Shown: piece after piece, positions 17,096 through 32,191 of the stretch
Numbering within the stretch: the first letter of the stretch is position 1
How the letters are laid out: each line of letters begins with the position of its first letter
Assembly: GCF_017654505.1 (NCBI RefSeq)
Contig: NC_054571.1
Location: forward strand, 3,415,119 to 3,479,118
Length of the DNA stretch: 64,000 nucleotides
Origin: Polyodon spathula
Lineage: Eukaryota > Chordata > Actinopteri > Acipenseriformes > Polyodontidae
Reading direction: 5' to 3'
The notes under the pieces: generated by a model
Databases searched by the model: none
What the model saw: the letters and a program-made list of their open reading frames with translations, nothing else
Told to the model about the DNA's origin: nothing
Position numbers and translations under genes: made by a program

Positions 17096-17250
17096 AGCCC
17101 GTTTTTCTAAACTTTTAATCTGGATCAAAGTGATCCAGATTTTGAAATCCTATATCTAGTGATCGAGATTACTTATCTGGATCATTTTGATCTGTTTTTT
17201 TTTTTCAGAAAATGTCACTGCTGGATTGCATGTATCCAGATAACAAATAA
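17096..17250. repeat. Cluster of short palindromes, possible MITE remnant
   Basis: ATCTGGATCA and TGATCCAGAT form a perfect 10-bp inverted pair around AAG at 17118-17140. A related ATCTGGATCA follows at about 17177. The ends are not clear, so the element type is open. Confidence 0.35.
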
Positions 17251-17879
17251 TCAACATTACGAAATCCAGTTTTTTGCTGGGCTAGTACTTAATTTTTTTT
17301 TTTTCAGATGCCTTATTTATGATGTAACCTAATTTAACAAAATAAATAATATCGTGGTAATAATGATTAACGTACAACTTCATTTATTTTATTTATTTAT
17401 TTATTTTTTTAACAAAATCTAAATCGCTTTTAATGTTAGTGCACACATAACGCATGCAAATAATGATTATTTTATTTATGCCTGCTTAACAGAAATTAAA
17501 TAACTGAATCTAAATTGAGTAAAAAATAAAACTTTTGAAAAAGGTATACGTGTTGTTAGACCTCTTCGTCGTCTCCCTCGTCGGTCGGGAGTCCAGCATC
17601 TCAGATGAGCTTTAAGGCAGCGTGTCAGGTTATGCATATGCTTTCTTGTTAAAGCTATAACACTAAATATGTGTTTTCCTTTTTGCTTGGATGGATATAA
17701 AATCTAATTATGTAAATATTACATTCTGACACTATTTGGAAATATAGCGTGTGTTTGCTTTGACAATTCAAATAAACTATCGATATTCTATGATCACTTA
17801 AAAGCTGGTTTCTTTGTTAGTTTTTAATATACCTGTCTTAAAGTGTACTAGCTTTTAATGACATTGTAAATATCTTGTC

Positions 17880-18290
17880 ACCTCTGTAAGTTGCCTTGGA
17901 TAAGGGTGTCTGCTAAGCAAATGAAGAAGAACAGCAACTTTGGTTTGTTTCAATAGAATAATAATGAATCATTTAGCAGATACTTTGCATCCAAAGCAAC
18001 TTTTAGAGAATAGGGTGGGTCAACAACTGTTGCAGCGTCACTTACAATAGCGATGTACATTGATGCAGAGTCACTTAATAGCAGTGTACATTGATGCAGT
18101 CACTTGCAATAGTAACATGTATTGATGCAGTCACTTACAATAGAGACATGTATTGATGCAGAGTCACTTACAATAGGACCTGGGTTTTGTGTCTCATCCG
18201 ATGGTCAGGCACCCATAGAGTGAGTCAATGGCTGAGCCAGGATTTGAACCGGGCTCCTGCTATAAAGCCCCTTTCTTTAAGCACTGTCCC
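17880..18290. repeat. SINE-tail-like motifs and short imperfect tandem repeat
   Basis: GTAAGTTGCCTTGGATAAGG at 17887 resembles the TTGGATAAAAGCG tail common in fish SINEs and LINEs; a second copy is at about 31030. An opposite-strand version follows at about 17966. Positions 18030-18180 hold four to five imperfect 33-36 bp units built on TGATGCAGAGTCACTTACAA. Confidence 0.5.
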
Positions 18291-19158
18291 TCACTGTTGC
18301 AGCATGTTTAACAAAATGTTGTATAACACAACATTGCAATATCAGATTGGAATGCAGCAAAGGAAAAATGTATAATTTGTACTTACTGTATGAATGGCCC
18401 AATTGGTTAGGAGGGCCGTTCCTCATCAAATTCATGTGCAGTTCATAACTTTGCGAAGCGTGCATTAATCCCATAGAAGAATCAGTGCTCAACTGTAATG
18501 TGAACCAATGGACAGACTGGTGACTGACAATGAAACAAGTATTTTCTTTAAACAGTTGGTGTTTACATAAAATCCAACAAAACAAAACAGTACAAAGAAC
18601 TGTCATGTTATGTCTGGTAAAATGGCACTCGAGCACAGCTGGAGAAGTGACTTGATAAACGATGTGTAATGCAGAAGCAATTAGCTGTTCTTACTTGTTA
18701 CTGATGATAACACACACATTACGGGAATAGCACAATTCTACACCCTATATTGAGGCAATGTATTGCCGTTTGGATAGGGTAAATCTAAACAGTAGCCTAG
18801 TCCGTTGAAAGAGTTAAGATGTGAATCTGTGTAGCATTGCGGTTATGTAGTTGGAGTGAAAGTATGACTAGTTAGGGTTCAAATCCTTCTTGTAAAGTAA
18901 CAGTTTTTAATAAAATGTAACAGATTAACACCTATTCATTAATTAGAAAATATACTTGGTTGTAGCTGCTACGCCACTCCCAAGATGGTAAAGGGAAAAG
19001 AGGAAACTCCTTGTTAAGGTAAATATTTACTTGTTTTCATCTCTTAAAACGGTTGCAATTCAAATTACTTGTCAAACGTTACAGGATGGGCTGTGCAGTT
19101 CCCATGATGTATACCACGCCTGGGGTCAGCCGAGGCCCTTCAACCACCTCAGAAGTGG
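18291..19158. other. No gene seen
   Basis: Short ORFs only, without recognisable motifs. It ends at the TA target site of the next transposon. Confidence 0.5.
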
Positions 19159-19160
19159 TA

Positions 19161-20883
<1,723 letters not shown>

Positions 20884-21100
20884 CTCTGGAAAAAATTAAG
20901 AGACCACTGCAAAATTATCAGTTTCTCTGGTTTTACAATTTATAGGTATGTGTTTGGGTAAAATGAACATTTTTGTTTTATTCTATAAACTACTGACAAC
21001 ATTTCTCCCAAATTCCAAATAAAAATATCGTCATTTAGAGCATTTATTTGCAGAAAATGACAACTGGTCAAAATAACAAAAAAGATGCAGTGTTGTACTT

Positions 21101-21370
21101 GTACTTGGCTTGATTCATGCACCCTTCACAAAGACAAATCTGCCTGATTCCAGCCTTGCTGAAGCACCCCCAGATGAGTCCAATTTTCAGCTTTGCCCAA
21201 CACCTGGTCGTCTAATGGTTAGACAGAGACCTGGAGAGGCCTACAAGCCACAGTGTCTTGCACCCACTGTGAAATGTGGTGGAGGATCGGTGATGATCTG
21301 GGGGTGCTTCAGCAAGGCTGGAATCGGGCAGATTTGTCTTTGTGAAGGGCGCATGAATCAAGCCAAGTAC
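21101..21370. repeat. Internal 75-bp fold-back inside the Tc1/mariner copy
   Basis: GTACTTGGCTTGATTCATGC at 21101 and GCATGAATCAAGCCAAGTAC at 21351 are exact reverse complements. The match continues over about 75 bp with only two internal mismatches and a loop of about 120 bp. It is an inverted copy of transposase coding sequence placed where the N-terminal half should be. Confidence 0.92.
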
Positions 21371-21742
21371 AAGGTTGTCCTGGAAGAAAACTTGCTTCCT
21401 TCTGCTCTGACAATGATCCCCAACTCTGAGGATTGGTTTTTCCAGCAGGACAATGCTCCATGCCACACAGCCAGGTCAATCAAGGCGGGGATGGAGGACC
21501 ACCAGATCAAGACCCTGTCATGACCAGCCCAATCTCCAGACCTGAACCCCATTGAAAACCTCTGGAATGTGATCAAGAGGAAGATGGACGGTCACAAGCC
21601 ATCAAACAAAGCAGAGCTGCTTGAATTTCTGCTCCAGGAGTGGCATAAAGTCACCCAACATCAATGAGAAAGACTGATGGAGAGCATACCAAGACTCATG
21701 AAAGCTGTGCTTGAAAATCAGGGTTATTCCACCAAATATTGA
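21177..21742 (+). pseudogene. Tc1-like transposase C-terminal fragment
   Basis: It shows the landmarks [44 protein letters not shown] and, after a stop at 21521-21523 (TGA in place of a tryptophan codon), SPDLNPIENLWNVIKRKM. It ends near GYSTKY. The DNA-binding domain and the first catalytic aspartate are missing. Confidence 0.9.
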
Positions 21743-22035
21743 TTTCTGAACTCTTCCTAAGTTAAAACATTAGTATTGTGTTGTTTAAAAATGAATCTAA
21801 AATTATTTTCTTTGCATTATTCGAGGTCTGACAACACTGCATCTTTTTTGTTATTTTGACCAGTTGTCATTTTCTGCAAATAAATGCTCTAAATGATGAT
21901 ATTTTTATTTGGAATTTGGGAGAAATGTTGTCAGTAGTTTATAGAATAAAAAAATATGTTCATTTTACCCAAACACATACCTATAAATAGTAAAACTGAT
22001 AATTTTGCAGTGGTCTCTTAATTTTTTCCAGAGCT

Positions 22036-23283
22036 CTGTGTGTGCGTGTATATATAATATCTTATTGGAACCGTACAGCCCGAAGTGGTTTATACCGCTT
22101 ATAACATGGCTACCTGACATTTGGGGGATGCAAAATAATTAGAATAATTAAAACATTTTAAAAATGACTACAAAACCAGAAACTTTTATTGTGTATACAT
22201 TCGCAGTATAATATAGTCCCAAATTTAATTTTATTTAATTAATTGTTCACCTATTAAAAATAAATTGCACATGTTCCTTTATTGTGAATTTCTGCATCGA
22301 AAGTCTCAATTCACTAGAAACTAGAGGACGGAGCACAAGCTGTGATGATGGGCTGAGTTTCAAATGACAGTAAGGAGCTAAGGGGAGCAGCTGCGATGGT
22401 GACTGAAGCCAGATCTTGAGGCGAGTTTGTGAACTCATTATAATCGATGCACACATATTCTAGTAGGTTTTCATTCTTTTGCATTTCAAAAGACATTTTT
22501 GTTAGTTGTCGGACACCAAAGCGTCCAAGTCATGCCAATTTAATGCTCGAACCAAACTTTAAGACAATGCCTCAGTTTCCCACAGACTCTTCAAATCCAG
22601 GCTGGTAATATAAGCGCTGGTGTCTGGCCTTGTCGTTATCTGCTTTTCTAAGAGTTTTCCTGACTGACAGGAATATATTACTGCTGGTTTTAAACTCGCT
22701 GTCAGCAGAGATGTTAAAACTTCTACTGTTAAAATATGTATTTAGTCCAGCTCAGCGTTATAAAACTGAGACTGAATACTGGTCCCCAGTTGAATTTCTT
22801 ACATTTGCATAAAATCTCTTAATGTTGTTGATCTTTTGGACTTCTTTCCATAAAACTAATGTCCATATTTTTTTCTTTAAGTACATTAACCAGCCTATGC
22901 TGCAGTTTTTTTTTTAAATCTATTTTCTTCCATTTCATTTAGCCGTTTCTCATCTACTGTTACATGTATACTGTTGATAGTTACTTGTGCCTTTATTTTT
23001 CTTTTTCAGATGGACTGCTGTCTTCACTCAAAGTTGGTGTTGTACCAGTTATGTGGCGTCCCCAAATATATTAAAGGAAATTGATGGAGTGTCACAGTGG
23101 TTGATGGCAGTGGTTTTGTAACTAATAACAAATAAAATGGCAGTTTGTCATGGAATTTAGAAGGTAGTGATGCATCGTGATTAGTAGACAAGCCATGGTA
23201 TACGCTATATATACGCACGGTTATGTGATGCTATTTAACCAATCAGATGTTATTTTTGTGAGCCGTTTTCTGAGCTGTTTTTT
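22036..23283. other. No gene seen
   Basis: AT-rich sequence with short ORFs that show no recognisable motif. No repeat could be delimited. Confidence 0.5.
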
Positions 23284-23360
23284 TAGTTTATCTATATCTA
23301 TATCTATCTATCTATCTAGATAGATAGATATAGATATATAGATAGATATATATATATAAT
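23284..23360. repeat. (ATCT)n/(AGAT)n palindromic microsatellite
   Basis: A run of ATCT units turns into AGAT units at CTATCTAGATAG, so the tract is self-complementary and could fold into a hairpin. Confidence 0.9.
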
Positions 23361-23599
23361 TTTACACACACATCCACACACAAAACTAACAGTCTAAGTT
23401 CAACATCAATAGCTTATTGGACACATACATAATGTTATTTGCATTTTAAATACTGAGCAGATTGTGAGCGGTTTGTTGATTGTTTGAGTAGTATCGTTCC
23501 TTGGGATAACAAAATACTGAGCTCAAGTCATGTGATTTCATAAAATTGCCGGGTGCTTAGTGTTTGGTATTGGAGTTGAGTTAAAATTGCCAAAATGAG

Positions 23600-24513
23600 T
23601 TGATTAAGAATCTGCATAAACAGCCATTCGAAAAGATATGATTATCCCTCTCAGGACAGTGAAGTCCATCATTAACAAATGGAAGATGCATCATACAACC
23701 CAGAGACTATCCAGATCAGGTCGCCCTCTCAAAGTGAGCAGCCGGGCAAGCAGGAAACTTGTGACCTTGACCAATGACCTTGACAGATCTGCAAAGTTCT
23801 GTGTCTGAGATGGGAGTCAGTGTTCACACATCAACAATAAACTGGTAAGCTGGTCTGTATGGATGGGTGGCACCCAATTGCCTTCAGAATTCACACAATA
23901 AGTTAAACAGAGTCCATCTGTGTGCAATAAAAGTGGTTCACATGATTTCAGATTAAATACACCTGTCTATAAGTTCCCACAGTTGGGTAGTGCATTCAAA
24001 GCAATGATACTACCATGAAGACCAAGGAGCTTTCAAAACAACTCCAGGATAAAGTTGTGGAAAGGCACAGATCAGGGGAGGGGTATAAACAGATTTCAAA
24101 GACACTGAATATCCCTTGGAGCACAGTCAAGTCAATCATTAAGAAGTGGAAGGTATACAGCATCACCCAGAATCTGCTTAGAACAGGCCTTCCTCCCAAA
24201 CTGAGCAGCCAGGTAAGAAGGGCATTGGTCAGAGAAGCCACCAAGAGGCCAATGACAACTCTGAAAGACCTATAGAGTTCCATGGCTGAGATGGGAGAAA
24301 CTGTCCATGTGTCGACAATAGCTGACGTACTCCACAAATCTGGCCTGTATGAGAGTGGCAAGAATGAAGCCATTTCTGAAAAAAGCACATGTAAAATCCT
24401 GCTTGGAATTTGCAAAAAGGCATATGGGAGACCATGAAAAGATGTGGCAAAAGATTCTGTGGTCCGATGAAACAAAAATTGAACTATTTGGCCTAAATGC
24501 AAAGCGTTATGTT
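23600..24513 (+). mobile_element. Two adjoining Tc1-like fragments
   Basis: The first piece (about 23620-23870) shows LRTVKSIINKWKM and QRLSRSGRPLKVSS, the end of a Tc1 helix-turn-helix domain, then breaks off. The second starts in Tc1-type leader sequence and gives a transposase from the ATG at 24015 that is truncated after [10 protein letters not shown]. The two differ in sequence, so they are separate insertions or an old duplication. No complete inverted repeats are visible. Confidence 0.85.
24015..24513 (+). pseudogene. Tc1-like transposase, truncated
   Basis: It reads MKTKELSKQLQDKVVERHRS, with the HTH core IPWSTVKSIIKKWK and then TKRPMTTLKDL before an in-frame stop at 24273. A frameshift near 24345 moves the frame to RVARMKPFLKKAHVKSC and [17 protein letters not shown]. 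The remaining half of the catalytic domain is absent; unrelated sequence with a long poly-T follows. Confidence 0.88.
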
Positions 24514-24545
24514 ACCGATTGTAGTTACCGACGCTTTGTAGAACA

Positions 24546-24584
<39 letters not shown>

Positions 24585-24895
24585 CCTGTACAAAGTTATG
24601 ATACTCTTAACGAAAGAGGTTACATGTTTATATACAAATTACCTTCCTTTGACGTCTTATTTCTCTTACTGTATGACAGTTCTGTTTTTTTTTTTTTTTT
24701 TTTTTACATTTTACATGAGTGTTGGGAACTAATACATTAAATGTGGAATGGTGTTTTTGGCTGATTTACATTTGCTGCACCAATAAACTGAAAATACATA
24801 AACTATCTGTGCTGTATAGTGTGTCACTGGCAGTTCTCGCACTTTGCTGTAAATTGGCGCGAGGAACTACCTTTCCTCTCGATATATAGCCCTCT
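24514..24895. other. Non-coding, two poly-T runs
   Basis: Poly-T tracts lie at about 24547-24579 and 24686-24704. I see nothing else that can be named. Confidence 0.6.
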
Positions 24896-25245
24896 GCTAT
24901 ATATTATAAAGAGATTTCAGAATCTGATCTTGATGTGATACAGCCCTCTGAAATCTCTTTATAATATATAGCAGACTCGGATATTGATGTGATACAGCCC
25001 TCTGAAATGCATTTATAATAACTAGCACTCTGATAATGTGTTACAGCCCTCTGAAATCTCTTTATAATATATAGCAGACTCTGATAATGATGTGATCCAG
25101 CCCTCTGAAATGCATTTATAATATATAGCACTAGACTGATATTGATGAGATACAGCGCTCTGAAATTTCTTTATAATATATAGCACTAGACCCTGATATT
25201 GATGAGATCCAACCCTCTGAAATGCATTTATATGATTTGTCAGAT
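24896..25245. repeat. Imperfect minisatellite with units of about 60-70 bp
   Basis: Blocks of CAGCCCTCTGAAAT followed by CTCTTTATAATATATAGCA or GCATTTATAATA alternate about five times, with GATATTGATGTGATA between them. Units are diverged and seem to alternate between two types. ORFs across it are repeat artefacts. Confidence 0.85.
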
Positions 25246-28203
<2,958 letters not shown>

Positions 28204-28352
28204 TCAGAAACCTGCAGCCAAGATGGCCCTCACGGTAGTCCAGACAGGCAGGAGGTTGAACAGAGAAGACATGACCCAGAAGAGGCTGCCTGAGGACCAA
28301 GCGAACAAGGCAGCCAGTGATCCAATCAAGGTGGGAAAATGGAGGTTATCAA

Positions 28353-28645
28353 CTGTGTTCAGAAAGCAGCTCCTGTCAGACACAGGCGGAACTGGACCTG
28401 TGTTCAGAAAGCAGCTCCTGTCAGACAGGCGGAACTGGACCTGTGTTCAGAAAGCAGCTCCTGTCAGACACAGGCGGAACTGGACCTGTGTTCAGAAAGC
28501 AGCTCCTGTCAGACACAGGCAGAACTGGACCTCTGTTCAGAAAGCAGCTCCTGTCAGACACAGGCGGAACTGGACCTGTGTTCAGAAAGCAGCTCCTGTC
28601 AGACACAGGCGGAACTGGATTTGCGTTCAGAAAGCAGCTCCTGCC
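28353..28645 (+). repeat. 45-bp minisatellite, about 7 copies
   Basis: Units start TGTTCAGAAAGCAGCTCCTG and end with GGAACTGGACC. One copy lacks a few bases. The length is a multiple of three, so it is open in several frames; I do not regard these as coding. Confidence 0.95.
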
Positions 28646-29904
28646 AGATTGTGAATGACACTTTGTGCCCCGTCCTTAAACTTTTATAAACATTTAAAGA
28701 GATACCAAAACAAAACAAATCCTGGCTAACTGCTACACAGTCACAATCACCCTCTCCCTCCTGTGCTGCAAAGCACCTGTTAAACACATATAGCTCCACC
28801 TTTACTGACAGGTGCCCCAGTTAATCTAGGTCATTTTATATGGCCTTCCTAGCACTCCAACATCTCCCTTTCGTAACACGCTATCATTGCACACACACCT
28901 GCTAACAGGTAAACACTCATAATAATAATTCTATTCTTTCCACCGGTAAGCAATACACATGTTTGAATAACAGTGTTCAACAAACAATTAGCAATACGAT
29001 TCAGCATCCTTTTGTTTTGGTAGAAATGTAATTAACCAGTTCATTTTCTCTTTGGTTTCCATGGCTGTTCATGTACACCTTGATGTTCCAGCCCTGCTGT
29101 TGATCTTCAACCTGGCCAGGTAAGTTTATCTTTTAATTAACAGCAGTCCTTGAAGTAACAATCTAATGAGTTACAAAAGTTCAATGACCAGGCCCAAGGA
29201 AAGGCCTTGAGACATTCTCTGTCACAGCCACAACTGGCAACACACTAGCACCCCCTGCTGACACGTGGTGGAACAGTGGCTCAGGCAGGGCCATCCTGAA
29301 ATGTTTCAAGTGTGATTTTGCAGACAATGAGTAGTCATTCAACTTACTTTGGAGTGCATCTCTAACATGCATTGTTACCTAAACAACATAGCTTAAGTCA
29401 GGACAAAAGATTGAGAGCATTGATTTAAGTTAAAAGTCAGAGAGTTTAAGAAGGTGGTGAAAGGAAAGCTTTGGGAGTATTTTATGCGACGCCTGTGCAT
29501 CATTCAGTAACTTCTCTCCCTTTAAGGGTCAAGATGGTAGAAAAACAGAAAACACAGCCTGATGAAGAACTGCTATAAAACAGCAACCTGTAATACAAAA
29601 TCAGCACTAAAATATATTCCATAGGAATGGAAATAATAATAACAATAATAATAATAATAATTTCAATCCAATTAAATGTACATTACTTAATAACAACAAT
29701 AATAATTTGTACCAGACTACCAGAAACTTTAACTTTTTAACAAACCCACTTGTAAAACACTTGAAAAAAAACACATTGCTTAAAACTGTCCTCAGTGTTC
29801 CAGCAGCCCCGGCAGTGTTTATAGAAATGCCCTCTGTTACCTTTGCTGTGTCCTGTGTTGATCCAATCAGAGCACCACCATGACCAGGATAGACTGCGAT
29901 GCTC
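28646..29904. other. No gene seen
   Basis: Includes a short (ATA)n run at about 29635-29660. Short ORFs have no recognisable motif. Confidence 0.5.
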
Positions 29905-30115
29905 TGAAGAAAGTATCTCATCCCCCTGGCGAACGTTCTGAAGAAAGTATCTCATCCCCCGGGCGAACGTTCTGAAGAAAGTATCTCATCCCCCGGGCGA
30001 ACGTTCTGAAGAAAGTATCTCATCCCCCGGGCGAACGTTCTGAAGAAAGTATCTCATCCCCCGGGCGAACGTTCTGAAGAAAGTATCTCATCCCCCGGGC
30101 GAACGTTCTGACCCC
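29905..30115 (+). repeat. 34-bp minisatellite, 6 copies
   Basis: The phrase GAAGAAAGTATCTCATCCCC followed by CGGGCGAACGTTCT recurs every 34 bp. Copies are almost identical. Confidence 0.95.
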
Positions 30116-30421
30116 CTAGCGGCTTTACTTTAACATGCAAAGAAAACAGCAGCAGAGTCAGGACTGTGTTGGAAAGATATTGCTGCGATACAGATGACAC
30201 AGCAAACAGCAAAGGAGCAATAATGCATTTCTTGTAAGTCAAGGTTTTGAGAACAAAACTCCATTCACACTTGCAACTCAAGGTGGCCCACGGCTCCCTC
30301 AGGTCTGCCTTTTCTCATATGCGAACACTCCAAAAAAGAAAAAGCAGCCCAGGGGCCAGTCCAGATTCAGGTAGCCATTTCAATGTGGCCCAGGACCTGC
30401 AATCCAGGACCAGGCCAGTCC

Positions 30422-30461
<40 letters not shown>

Positions 30462-30764
30462 CCAAAGCAGACTTAGGGCCGCCTTCTCGTATCACATGAC
30501 CAGTTTGGTTACACCGCTCAGTACTCCCATGCGCACGAAAGGCGAATGCTCGCTAGCCAAGATGATAGTGGATCAATATTGAATGGTAATTATTTCTACA
30601 CCATACAACTTTAAATATAAAAATATTAAATACATAAAAAAATCTAGCAGGTTAATGTTCAGGTTGATTCTTTCACATAGTACCAGGGCTGCAGTGCATT
30701 CATAATGAATTTAAATCTGTCACAATTACCTTTTCTTCATGTTATTTAGTTACTAAGTGTGGCA
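30116..30764. other. Non-coding with an (AT)n tract
   Basis: An AT repeat of about 35 bp lies at 30425-30459. No gene seen. Confidence 0.55.
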
Positions 30765-31075
30765 GTGTGCCCCACCCCTGTGCGTATTTTGTGTTTTAAT
30801 AATTATATAGCACCTTTCATAGTGGACCACCATCAAAGCGCTTTACAAGATACGAGACTATGGTATGTGTGAACTATGCATCAGCTGCAGAGTCATTTAC
30901 AATAACGTCTTGCCTGAAAGACAGAGCACAAGGAGGTTAAGTGACTTGCTCAGGGTCAAATGAGGTCCTATATTGTAAGCGACTCTGCAGCGGTTGTCGA
31001 TTCACAGTTCCCCCCCCCTAGTCCCTGTAAGTTGCTTTGGATAAAAGCGTTCGCTAAATGATCTATTATTATTTA
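30765..31075 (+). repeat. SINE-like repeat with TTGGATAAAAGCG tail
   Basis: GTAAGTTGCTTTGGATAAAA at about 31027 is the widespread fish SINE/LINE tail motif, and the part before it (AGCGCTTTACAAGATACGAG) is also repeat-like. The start GTGCCCCACCCCTGTG recalls the start of the solo LTR at 47093, so two families may be joined here. Confidence 0.5.
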
Positions 31076-31484
31076 ATAATAGTAATAATAATGGGGGCTC
31101 ATGTAGGTTCACTTTATATCAAAGAATGAAAATAAGTTTTACTATTCCAAAGTCAACAACACTGCTATCTCAACACTGATTTACAATTCTCCACTCCAGA
31201 TGAATGCCAGCTCTTAAAACAGTGCCATGTCAATCTCAGTAACAATACCATTTCAGAGCATAGTGCTGCACGTTTGAATGGAGAGAGGAGGCACTGCCCT
31301 CCAAACTAGACAACACTTATTTCTGAAAAAGCAAAACTATAAAATCGCTTACACAGGACACAGTCTCTCATCAGCCATTTAGCTGCACTATAAAACAACA
31401 CTGATCAGCAATAGGATTAGAACAAATCTGGCTGCATGAGCTACCGCTGCCCAATGTACAGCTAAGGCCAAAGTGTTGCATCAC

Positions 31485-32191
31485 TGTAAATAATATGTTT
31501 CGCTTTGAGGTTTCTAAATAAAATATGGTTTTGGGCTGGGTTGTAAATGATGATGTGTTTAATTTGCTTAATTGGACAGCAGGGCTGGGAGGTTAGACCT
31601 CCTTGCTTGCCTAATTAAAAGGATTGTGCAGCAGGAGGTCAAGGAGCATTGAACAATTGACAATCAATTAACCCTGCTCACCGCCCTTTAAAAAGAGGCT
31701 GACAAGCCAGTTTCTTTGTTGTTCTTGGTGCTTTGTCAACACAGCCTGGAGGTGGAGGAGAACCCTCACAACCGCATGTGGAACCAGAGCGAGCATGGGC
31801 ACAATCCCTGCGTGGTTAACCAGGATCGTGGACTTTGAGAGGGATTATTTTAGGGGATTTTTAATCCTACCTGTTTGTTTAGTTTATGTTAGGAAGGTTC
31901 CTGGTGCGGGACCTCTCTGTAGTGGCAGCAGCGCTGAGCCAGTGTTTGGCAAACACTTGTTTTTAAGCTGTTTTCTTACTGTTTTGTTTTGCATTTTTGG
32001 AGTTATTATTTTGAATACACTGTCCTCCTGCACAATGGCCACCATTGCTGGTACCCTAGTGGCAGCCAACTGTCACTGCAATTGTGTTTATTTAAATAAA
32101 ACCTGGAGGTCCGAGTGGCTTTATCAACTGCATCCCTGTCTCTCTCACACCATTCAGCGACACCCATAACCAAAGTAGCAGACCCCGTTAC
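31485..32191 (+). mobile_element. Possible solo LTR
   Basis: The segment could start TGTAAATAATATG and end CCCCGTTACA, with a TATA-like CTTTAAAAAG at about 31684 and AATAAA at about 32096, an LTR-like order. Clear target duplications are lacking, so ends and class are uncertain. A 124-codon ORF inside (31795-32169) shows no known domain. Confidence 0.35.

Noticed and set aside
31795..32169. 124-codon ORF with hydrophobic segments
   Set aside because: It lies inside an LTR-like repeat, has no known domain and no supporting splice or conservation evidence.
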